14,446 bases of DNA from Candidatus Parcubacteria bacterium (GTDB taxonomy: Bacteria; Patescibacteriota; Patescibacteriia; Patescibacteriales; UBA12075), in contig JAGLLI010000136.1 in the NCBI GenBank assembly GCA_023140595.1, positions 1 through 14,446 of the forward strand, written 5' to 3'. The notes under the pieces were generated by a model. The model was not told the origin of the DNA, did not search any database, and saw nothing but the letters and a program-made list of their open reading frames with translations. A program made the position numbers and the translations under genes. Position 1 is the first letter of the stretch, and every line of letters starts with the position of its first letter. Shown piece after piece: positions 7,401 to 12,322 of the stretch.

Positions 7401-8686
7401 ATGCTATGGATGAGAAAGAAATGTATACGGAAATTAAAGGCGGTGTAAAGTTATTTGACGAAGAGCCTGCGGCGCGTAGCTTAAATGTTGCGGCTAATTT
7501 AACAAAAATGGCGGAAGGGGAATTGAGCAGAATTAAAGGCGTAGATATTAATGACGAGATGCGAAATTCGTTTAGTTTTAATAAAGAAACAGGACAGCTG
7601 GAAATTAAAAATTACGCGGAATTTAATAAATTAGTTGAAGGCTTGCATGAGCATGCGAAAGATTTATGGGATAATAAGATTTTAGAAAAAGAAGCGGTTG
7701 GTTATTTGGATAGAATAGATAAAGGCGCTTGGCAGGATATAATTGAGGCGAACGGATTAGAAGGGCAAGTTGACGGTCATGATGATTTAGGGCTTGAAGT
7801 TAAAAATTTTAATGACAGCGAAATGGTGCAAAAGGCGGAAAAAGTTATTAGAGCGCGCGAGGCAAAAGGTTCGGCAGATTTGGAAAAAGCAAAATTGACA
7901 AAAGTTGAAGTACCGCAGGGTTTAAGCGCGGAAAAAAATGTTTCAGAAAGTCTCAAAAAAACTTTAAAAATTTTTGATGTAAGCGGTTTGAAAAATATTA
8001 ATGAAATTTATGAAACAGCGGGAGTTGATCCAGAAGACGGTTTAAATTCAGGAGAAATAGAGAGATTGGAATTTTTAGCGCAAAACAAAGACTTGATTGG
8101 ACGCGGAGAGGAGTTTAACAAAACTTTTGAATTTATAGAAAGAATGGATTCAAAAGAAGCAGTTGAATTTATAAAAAAATATTCAAACGCTGATAATATT
8201 GATAATATAACAGAAATTTATGATCAAATGCCTGAATCAATTCGCGACAATGGCAAGCAGTCTTTGAATTATTTAATGTTGAAAGCTGGCGATGGCGAAG
8301 AAAAAGCTATGGCGCTTCAAGATATATTTAATTTAAAAGGAAAACCGCTATTAGATACCCCATATGGTTTTACGCAAGATCCAAAAACCAAAATGTTTAC
8401 TCTTCCCAATGTAAACGGAAAAGAGGGAACAAATATTTTGATTGATTTAAAAAATAATAAAATTTGCGTGTATGAAATAGGCATGTTTGGCAAAAGTTTT
8501 GGCGCTGAAAGAAAATTTTTAGGTTTTGGCAAAGCAGAACCAACAGCTGATTTGACTATGGAAAATTTGAAGGGTGTTAAGGAGTTTTTGGGGGTTAGGG
8601 ATGATAATTTGGTAGAAAAAAATGTTGAATATAAAGATCATACAACAGGCGCTAAAATAAATTATAAAGATAGAACCGGAACATAG
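4415..8686 (+). CDS. giant Lys/Glu-rich coiled-coil membrane protein of unknown function
   Basis: 1423 residues, family not recognised. Residues 1 to about 330 are very acidic and Lys-rich, likely disordered or coiled coil, with a short motif ELTDE seen twice (172-176 and 246-250). The middle (about 330-560) is helical. A long Gly/Ala/Val stretch at 567-612 contains one clear membrane segment (about 582-609), ending in an RGRIRGK basic flank. A further basic coiled-coil region follows, then a shorter Gly-rich hydrophobic segment at 816-833. A Lys/Glu/Thr/Pro linker (about 910-965) leads to a C-terminal part that looks globular, with mixed strands near 1310-1390 ('GTNILIDLKNNKICVYEIGMF'). There is no signal peptide. 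It follows hepT by 12 bases without SD and ends the operon at a two-way terminator. A role in surface, envelope or conjugation-like structures is possible but unsupported. Confidence 0.85.
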   Translation: MKEKIQNNVDGVVKLKPEEIELLQKYAKKLDKEDASKEQQSDKAVLDLKNTDEDDFKRTYFEKSHEPIVDLKLSKLKEDDKNIKTTNEIFGNKFHDEYLQIMGEYSGDAGREIMLQNLLTRIDQEGELSDGESELKLKILNKLDDIEDEKEKISDNLAVEEKDDDKEEYNVELTDEIKNIETTDIQSDRIKVELEELRNSKKEISDDEKKSKGAKIRECRRINKNIDELEGKSKYFETEKDDEIIELTDEVVESQEDGVIELEKENPKLEKMAKEAVEEGYEIPADVLKKFEDEFGVKEEDLKSKEIGLNGLTNGQQLLVLENLRQWLLGEIQVKSIKDFEQKKQKFKDKGKVRSLFHSARLNLAKGLRIKKFEKINKDNIKQDENKKNIKQVLNNLVSQIKISGTQVEVVETDNGEKDIEIQYLSANQSKELDKTAVQKFNQAATAFSKMPAIWGSESYKVSSKKEYKKYNQVKKEYEETKARILTTLDAKNLHAIESDPNNKKAEKYDMEKAAMGEALKEMNEMNMNVQMDKFLNTHPEVEEALLNIDKPVYKQVLGAFIKSEKGVAFASGVLSRVVSRTALAFGSVTAATVTIPVTLVGAAGFGAWRGRIRGKEDIKNKEHELGRESISEKGVKKAERKKSLNELTKLEKEITLTKNKQGEEYINKQGRIAELKTFLNTDSKITKERNFVNAESLMNKMDILIDKINNPDNKDQKDKLIKSLKTRINYTRRKVESGLVNFGDGDEIINNTYNLTSKLSGALSHVGEYEEEQGSGKIQNKEKLQERIDKILDARSLKITEKQKKYLNKKLREGIYFGVGFAGVGMGVARYFNEEIDQYIAKPIKGAYDKVGDFFADKKIDIEPDFSKADKATLKVLGNLSDVDKEYIAKHGLHDYNTKEALKAMPLEQKGTVEEVPLQTGKSVKPSEPDTEIKGTEKSAEKIKTGNDQAKAMDASEPTEITSIEHGIKDNFKIKLGENEVPARLERTMYAFAMNAMDEKEMYTEIKGGVKLFDEEPAARSLNVAANLTKMAEGELSRIKGVDINDEMRNSFSFNKETGQLEIKNYAEFNKLVEGLHEHAKDLWDNKILEKEAVGYLDRIDKGAWQDIIEANGLEGQVDGHDDLGLEVKNFNDSEMVQKAEKVIRAREAKGSADLEKAKLTKVEVPQGLSAEKNVSESLKKTLKIFDVSGLKNINEIYETAGVDPEDGLNSGEIERLEFLAQNKDLIGRGEEFNKTFEFIERMDSKEAVEFIKKYSNADNIDNITEIYDQMPESIRDNGKQSLNYLMLKAGDGEEKAMALQDIFNLKGKPLLDTPYGFTQDPKTKMFTLPNVNGKEGTNILIDLKNNKICVYEIGMFGKSFGAERKFLGFGKAEPTADLTMENLKGVKEFLGVRDDNLVEKNVEYKDHTTGAKINYKDRTGT

Positions 8687-8695
8687 GAAATTATT

Positions 8696-8740
8696 AAAAA
8701 AGGCTTGAAATGCGTTAAATCCACATTTCAAGCCTTTTGC
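8696..8740. terminator. bidirectional rho-independent terminator between convergent operons
   Basis: A perfect 12-bp stem, AGGCTTGAAATG (8701-8712) with CATTTCAAGCCT (8724-8735), has an 11-base loop. An A run on the left (8696-8701) and a T run on the right (8735-8738) give U-tracts on both strands. It serves the giant-protein gene ending at 8686 and the OmpA-like gene ending at 8764. Confidence 0.9.
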
Positions 8741-8763
8741 TATTGTTTTGAACACGGTTTGTG

Positions 8764-9549
8764 TCATTGGTTTTTTTTCCAGTAAACTCGAACACGACGA
8801 TTTGGGTTTTCTCCCTCCTCGTTATATGTGCCAAACATTCTGGTTGATTCGCCTTCCCTTTTAATATCTTTGAAACATGATCGCAGAACAACCATTTCTC
8901 TTTTAACTGATTTCGCTCGCTTAAGCGAAATTTTATCGTTATCGGCAAAGCCGTCATCATCAGTGTAGCCCTTAACAAGAAAAGGCACATAGTCATCCTC
9001 TTCTCGGTCAATGACCATATCCTTAATCTGTTTTTCAAGACTACAGCCTTTTTTTGAACACAAGAGTTCAGTAACTCCCGCTGGGAACAAACCGATATCA
9101 TCAATGGCGCAGTCATTTTCCTTGCACTGAGCAAGCAAAATTTCTTTACCATGGATTTCAGCGGTTTTGTTAAGGTTGTTTATTTTTTTTGTGTTTGACC
9201 TAACTTGTTTTTTTAATTTTGTGATTTCTTGGCGAAGACCGCGGTCAGCAGGTTTTGCTAATGTAGTTTGCTTGGTTTTATTCTCAAACAAACTTGCCAG
9301 CGGCTTTTTTTTGCCGTTTGCAGACTTTGCGGTTTGTTGTTCATGGTTAAATGCCGCGACTATTCTATCACCCATGTTATTAATTGCATCAAGAATTTGC
9401 TTTGATTCAATATTTGACATAGACGATTGAGTTACTTCGGGCGGTTTATATTTATAACCTTGTGGCTCTTTAATTTTTGCATGCATTGTTGAACAGCCGG
9501 TAATCAGCATAAACGCTATCATTGAAAATAGCAAAATATATTTTTTCAT
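8764..9549 (-). CDS. lipoprotein with C-terminal OmpA-like peptidoglycan-binding domain
   Basis: 261 residues from the ATG at 9549, set by the strong SD GGAGGAG at 9559-9553; the same frame is open to 9609 but that would overlap the upstream gene. Residues 1-19 are a lipoprotein signal peptide with lipobox ITGC (C19). Residues 20-105 are a low-complexity tether, and 105-135 a short coiled coil. Residues about 185-258 carry the OmpA_C pattern: 'FLVKGYTDDDG' (the GxTDxxG strand), N204, 'SLKRAKSV' (LSxxRAxxV), 'FGTYNEEGENP' and a closing 'NRRVRV' strand with the conserved Arg. Such domains hold diaminopimelate-type peptidoglycan. Five further Cys (142, 147, 164, 169, 225) are unusual for this domain and may form disulfides. 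It is the last gene of a three-gene export operon. Stop is TGA. Confidence 0.85.
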   Translation of the reverse strand: MKKYILLFSMIAFMLITGCSTMHAKIKEPQGYKYKPPEVTQSSMSNIESKQILDAINNMGDRIVAAFNHEQQTAKSANGKKKPLASLFENKTKQTTLAKPADRGLRQEITKLKKQVRSNTKKINNLNKTAEIHGKEILLAQCKENDCAIDDIGLFPAGVTELLCSKKGCSLEKQIKDMVIDREEDDYVPFLVKGYTDDDGFADNDKISLKRAKSVKREMVVLRSCFKDIKREGESTRMFGTYNEEGENPNRRVRVYWKKNQ

Positions 9550-9571
9550 TTTCTCCTCCCCCAGTTTATTT

Positions 9572-10693
9572 TTATTTGATTTCAAATAATATGGCGCCAT
9601 CTGCGCCATTCTTTGCGAGTTTATCCAGATTTTTTTGATTTTTTGCTTTGATTATCTCGTAATCAAAGGCATTTTGTAATTCTTGACTGGTTAGATTAAT
9701 TCCGTTTTTTGACAATTCAGATTTGAGGCCTAAGCCAATTTTTTTGATGACCTTGGTGCCAATATTCTCCAGTTCGTCCGGCTCGTAGTAAGGCGAACCT
9801 ATAATAACAACATCAATAACACCACCGGTCTGGATTTTTCTCCATTTTCTTTTTATATCTTGGACATTTTTTGCAATAATTTTGTCTGAATTATTTAAGA
9901 ATTGTCCTTGATAAAAAAGAACGGAGCCCAGATTCGCATCTGATTTTTTTTGTCTGATGTTATTATTTACAGCTGAGTCCCAAATAACTGGAACATCTTC
10001 ATATGCAATAACAATCACGACCCAGCCCGTAAACGAGCGTGATACTCCGGTAGAATAGTTTGTGCCAATACCCAGTCCATAAGCTGATATTTTGTCCATT
10101 AAATTGCTACCGAGTTTAAGCGCGTCAGCTCGGCTGGCGCTTCTGCCTTCAATAAATAGTTCTGCCAATATTACCACTCGGCTGGTATTTGATACCGCCT
10201 TTACGTGGGATACTGCTCGTTGGATGGTGATATCAATAAAAGCCTCTGGTTTAGTCGCAATTCTATTAGAATATATTGAACGAATGTTTGGCGCTGGTAT
10301 TTTGTCTAAGACGATTACATCATTTTGATTATAGGGGAGTGGCTGAACAGTCGGTTTGCCCTGAAGAGTATCGCCTGAATCAAGAATCGTTTGAGCGATT
10401 TCGTCCGCTGTTCCATGGTCTAGCTCTTCATAGCCATACACTCTTTGTTGTATCCAAACTTTGGATTTTTCCGGGGCAAATATCCTTGGCGGTTCAACGG
10501 GAATAGCAGTGCCGCTTTGGCTTGGGGCGTATAATCCTCGCACGATTTCGTCATTACTACCGCCGCCGACAGGGTTATAATTAGTAGTATTGATAAATAT
10601 ATCATTTTCAATACTACCGGTAAATTCAGCAAACCCCGGAGTAGTTGTTAGTAGTAAAAACAAAAACAATACTACAATTATAATTTTTTTCAT
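9572..10693 (-). CDS. Sec-exported protein of unknown function
   Basis: 373 residues, family not recognised. The N-terminus is a clear signal peptide: MKK, a hydrophobic core (4-17), and a likely signal peptidase I site after GFA (residue 22). The mature N-terminus is Gly/Asn/Ser-rich. From about 145 it alternates strands and helices: 'AFIDITIQRAVSHV', 'RVVILAELFIEGRSASRADA', 'GWVVIVIAYEDV', 'GVIDVVIIGSPYYEP'. The piece around 173-230 (strand, Gly, 'SASRADALKLGSNLMDKI') faintly recalls an OmpA-like layout, but this is speculation. The mature part has no Cys, unlike both neighbours. The start is fixed by SD AGGAGG at 10705-10700, six bases before the ATG. It ends 22 bases before the OmpA-like lipoprotein gene, so the products likely act together at the envelope. 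Confidence 0.85.
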   Translation of the reverse strand: MKKIIIVVLFLFLLLTTTPGFAEFTGSIENDIFINTTNYNPVGGGSNDEIVRGLYAPSQSGTAIPVEPPRIFAPEKSKVWIQQRVYGYEELDHGTADEIAQTILDSGDTLQGKPTVQPLPYNQNDVIVLDKIPAPNIRSIYSNRIATKPEAFIDITIQRAVSHVKAVSNTSRVVILAELFIEGRSASRADALKLGSNLMDKISAYGLGIGTNYSTGVSRSFTGWVVIVIAYEDVPVIWDSAVNNNIRQKKSDANLGSVLFYQGQFLNNSDKIIAKNVQDIKRKWRKIQTGGVIDVVIIGSPYYEPDELENIGTKVIKKIGLGLKSELSKNGINLTSQELQNAFDYEIIKAKNQKNLDKLAKNGADGAILFEIK

Positions 10694-10713
10694 GATTATC
10701 CTCCTGAATTTTG

Positions 10714-10748
10714 GATAAGCGCAATTTGTTTGGCAAATTGCGCTTATC
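10714..10748 (-). repeat. perfect 15-bp intergenic hairpin within the export operon
   Basis: The arms GATAAGCGCAATTTG (10714-10728) and its exact complement (10734-10748) flank a 5-base loop. The hairpin sits between the stop of the Cys-rich gene (10765) and the SD of the next gene (10705). No T-run follows on the minus strand, so it is not a typical terminator. It could mark mRNA processing or protect the upstream message. Confidence 0.75.
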
Positions 10749-10764
10749 TTGGTTTTTGTGCTGT

Positions 10765-11403
10765 TTACGGATTGATTTTTGATCCTTGAATCAATCCACG
10801 GTAATAAACTTGATTCACAGCTCCGTCTTTTTCAGCTTCGTGGCTGTAAATCGTTTGACTGAAAATATCAAATTCCAGTTTATTTTCGGGATCTGTATAA
10901 TCAAGCTTGACATCCTGATGACTGTTCGTCGCGGTCTCAATACAACCGATTTTTATTTCACTATCGCTGACCCGATTATTTTCTACATTAAGCAGGACTT
11001 CCTTACAATAGTCGTCTGTACCTGCCTTAATGTATGTTAATTGTTCATCCAAGCCAGACACCGATATATCCGCGCCGTTAATGCAGAAGTCTTTTTCATG
11101 CTCATCCAAGGTATAAACTTGAACCTCTGCCTCAATATCAAGACTCTCAGTTCCTTTACCATCAACATTGATGGTATGGATACCGATTTTGTCGGTTAGC
11201 AGGGTATCGCAGCCTGGGTTAAAATTTCGGTCAGACATCGCAAAAGTCCTTATATCCAATTCGGGTTCTTCCACTATTTGGATACATGGCGGATCGTCAG
11301 AATCGGATGTATCGTCAGAATCATCACAAGAAAAAACCGCAGTAACCAATCCAAAGACACAGAAAATACTAACCATTGCCAAAATAAATAATTTTTTTTT
11401 CAT
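10765..11403 (-). CDS. Cys-rich, Asp-rich exported protein, probable lipoprotein
   Basis: 212 residues from the ATG at 11403, chosen because a signal peptide begins there and AAGGAG (11418-11413) lies nine bases upstream. The frame stays open upstream to a TTG at 11481, but that would bury the signal peptide. Residues 1-25 are a signal sequence; 'VFSC' at 23-26 is a weak lipobox (Phe at -2). An Asp/Ser tether follows (27-37, DDSDDTSDSDD). The mature part has six Cys counting C26 (26, 40, 65, 107, 133, 154) and looks rich in beta strands and acidic. If C26 is lipid-modified, five Cys remain, so not all can pair. Family not recognised. It is first in the export operon and would be the most directly exposed to regulation from the 11552-11604 region. 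Confidence 0.8.
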   Translation of the reverse strand: MKKKLFILAMVSIFCVFGLVTAVFSCDDSDDTSDSDDPPCIQIVEEPELDIRTFAMSDRNFNPGCDTLLTDKIGIHTINVDGKGTESLDIEAEVQVYTLDEHEKDFCINGADISVSGLDEQLTYIKAGTDDYCKEVLLNVENNRVSDSEIKIGCIETATNSHQDVKLDYTDPENKLEFDIFSQTIYSHEAEKDGAVNQVYYRGLIQGSKINP

Positions 11404-11466
11404 GTTAATTTTCTCCTTTTTTTGTTTAAATTTGTGTTTATTTTCCCAAAGTAAAAAACTACCTTC

Positions 11467-11476
11467 CACCTCCTTT
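11467..11476 (-). promoter_or_regulatory. Shine-Dalgarno sequence without a start codon, in the export-operon leader
   Basis: On the minus strand AAAGGAGGTG is a ten-base match to the complement of the usual 16S rRNA 3' tail, better than any SD used in the window. No ATG, GTG or TTG lies 4-12 bases downstream. It is about 65 bases upstream of the Cys-rich gene's start and in the leader's open frame. It may be a ribosome standby site or a relic of a lost start. Confidence 0.5.
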
Positions 11477-11502
11477 CGCAATTTAAGTTGTCAACGAACC
11501 CC

Positions 11503-11527
11503 AAAAAATCAGGAAAAATTTCCTGAT
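11503..11527 (-). terminator. terminator-like hairpin at the very start of the export-operon leader
   Basis: On the minus strand ATCAGGAAA (11527-11519) pairs perfectly with TTTCCTGAT (11516-11508) around two T's, and continues into a T-run (to 11503). It begins only about 11 bases after the predicted transcription start near 11538. It may act as an attenuator; as a near-perfect palindrome it could instead be a protein-binding site. Confidence 0.45.
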
Positions 11528-11544
11528 ATCAAAAAATATATTTT

Positions 11545-11572
11545 AATATAGCATAAATAATAATTATGTCAA
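11545..11572 (-). promoter_or_regulatory. leftward promoter of the export operon
   Basis: Minus strand TTGACA (11572-11567), 16-base spacer, TATATT (11550-11545). The -35 box and spacer lie within the left arm of the 21-bp inverted repeat. The leader to the ATG at 11403 would be about 135 bases, unusually long for this window. Confidence 0.65.
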
Positions 11573-11604
11573 GTTTTGTCAAGTTGACATAATTATTATT
11601 TATG
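11552..11604. repeat. perfect 21-bp inverted repeat carrying mirrored -35 boxes
   Basis: The left arm (11552-11572) and right arm (11584-11604) are exact reverse complements across an 11-base spacer that itself contains a second GTCAAG. Each arm's inner end is TTGACA reading outward, so both divergent promoters use the arms as -35 box plus spacer. The symmetry suggests a shared operator for a dimeric or tetrameric regulator, or a cruciform-forming site. Confidence 0.85.
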
Positions 11605-11611
11605 GTATTAT
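11584..11611 (+). promoter_or_regulatory. rightward promoter of the AbrB-RelE pair
   Basis: TTGACA (11584-11589), 16-base spacer, TATTAT (11606-11611). It mirrors the leftward promoter. The start near 11618 leaves a leader of about 27 bases with no SD. A TATAAT at 11611-11616 is closer to consensus but would need a 21-base spacer. Confidence 0.65.
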
Positions 11612-11640
11612 ATAATTAGTTAATTAAATAATTATATAAT
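11607..11640. promoter_or_regulatory. twin palindromes, probable antitoxin operator
   Basis: The self-complementary ATTATATAAT occurs at 11607-11616 and again at 11631-11640, centres 24 bp apart, and with two extra bases each side forms a perfect 12-bp inverted repeat. The first copy covers the -10 box and the second ends four bases before the ATG. AbrB/MazE-type antitoxins commonly bind such AT-rich palindromes to repress their own operon. Confidence 0.5.
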
Positions 11641-11644
11641 TTTT

Positions 11645-11920
11645 ATGGAAACTAAAACATTAAAACTTTTTGGCACAGGGCAGATAACATTTCCCAAAAA
11701 ATGGAGAGAGCTTTTTGGAACAGATATATTAAAAGCCGTATTTGATAAAGATAAAAATGAAGTAAAGATTAAACCGATAAAAATGGTGGAAATGGAAGAA
11801 ACAAAATGGCTGCCGGCAGAACAACTGGAAAAAGATTTGCAAACAGTTGATTTAGATAAAAAATTTAAAAAAGAATTATTAACCGGTTATAAAAAGTCTG
11901 ATTTTTATTTGAAAAAATAA
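11645..11920 (+). CDS. AbrB/MazE-type swapped-hairpin antitoxin
   Basis: 91 residues. The N-terminal half (about 3-45) fits the AbrB/SpoVT DNA-binding fold: 'LKLFGTGQITFPKKWRELFG', the usual GQITxPxxxRxxxG pattern, followed by 'KNEVKIKPI'. The charged C-terminal tail (about 50-91, with 'WLPAEQLEKDL') is typical of an antitoxin arm that wraps the toxin and is degraded by proteases in stress. Its TAA overlaps the next ATG by one base (TAATG), so the two are translated together. It would act as DNA-binding repressor of its own promoter, most simply at the palindromes just upstream. Confidence 0.85.
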   Translation: METKTLKLFGTGQITFPKKWRELFGTDILKAVFDKDKNEVKIKPIKMVEMEETKWLPAEQLEKDLQTVDLDKKFKKELLTGYKKSDFYLKK

Positions 11921-12171
11921 TGGAATATAAGATTAATCCCATAAAACCGCGTTTAAAAAAATATCTTAGCAAACATAGCCTGTGCAAAAAATGGGAAAAA
12001 GCTAAGAATTTTTTAGAAAATGATTTGTCTTATCCTTCATTAAATTTTGAAAAAATAATTTTAAAAAATACTGTTTTTTACAGTTTCAGGCTTGATAAAA
12101 AATATCGCGGAATATGCGTTTTAAATAAAAATAATATTGAAATTATTTTATTTACAAATCACTATAAATAA
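11920..12171 (+). CDS. RelE/ParE-superfamily toxin (probable ribosome-dependent mRNA endonuclease)
   Basis: 83 residues, slightly short but within the family's usual 80-100. The N-terminal helices ('RLKKYLSKHSLCKKWEKAKNF') and the C-terminal strand set 'VFYSFRLDKKYR...CVLNKNNIEIILFTNHYK' follow the RelE/YoeB/HigB layout. R57, R63 and the terminal H81-Y82-K83 are candidates for RNA binding and catalysis. RelE-type members cut mRNA in the ribosomal A site; ParE-type members of the same fold instead poison gyrase, and sequence alone does not settle which. The one-base overlap with the AbrB-type antitoxin and the terminator just after it define a complete two-gene module. Confidence 0.82.
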   Translation: MEYKINPIKPRLKKYLSKHSLCKKWEKAKNFLENDLSYPSLNFEKIILKNTVFYSFRLDKKYRGICVLNKNNIEIILFTNHYK

Positions 12172-12185
12172 TTATTACAATTATG

Positions 12186-12217
12186 ACAGGCAGTTGAAAT
12201 TTAACCGCCTGTTTTTT
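12186..12217 (+). terminator. rho-independent terminator after the toxin gene
   Basis: ACAGGC (12186-12191) pairs with GCCTGT (12207-12212), extended after one A-C mismatch by three more pairs, with a loop of about seven bases. A T-run (12212-12217) follows directly. Confidence 0.8.
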
Positions 12218-12230
12218 ATATTACTATTTT

Positions 12231-12259
12231 TTGGTTTTTAAGAGCTTTTGTGTTATAAT
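12231..12259 (+). promoter_or_regulatory. extended -10 promoter of the P-type ATPase gene
   Basis: A consensus TATAAT (12254-12259) is preceded by TGT (12251-12253), an extended -10. A weak -35, TTGGTT (12231-12236), lies at a 17-base spacing. Start near 12266 gives a leader of about 57 bases. Confidence 0.7.
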
Positions 12260-12322
12260 TAAAAAATAAAATAAAATAAAAATATTTTTAAAAATAATAA
12301 ATATTAGCCAACATAAGTAAAA

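Noticed and set aside
2084..8686. Defence island (restriction or abortive infection) as a firm call
   Set aside because: Fic and HepT-MntA fit phage defence or stress control, but no other defence gene is present and the giant protein is unassigned, so no defence claim is made.
8740..8766. UGA read as glycine, as in Gracilibacteria/Absconditabacteria
   Set aside because: UGA ends the Fic gene exactly at the mntA start and ends the OmpA-like gene after its last domain strand. No gene needs read-through, so the standard code is simpler.
8715..9152. 145-residue minus-strand reading frame
   Set aside because: It lies almost wholly inside the OmpA-like lipoprotein gene in another frame, has no SD or export signal, and runs through the terminator.
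11404..11481. TTG start extending the Cys-rich protein by 26 residues
   Set aside because: A signal peptide begins at the ATG at 11403 with its own SD; the extension would place it internally.
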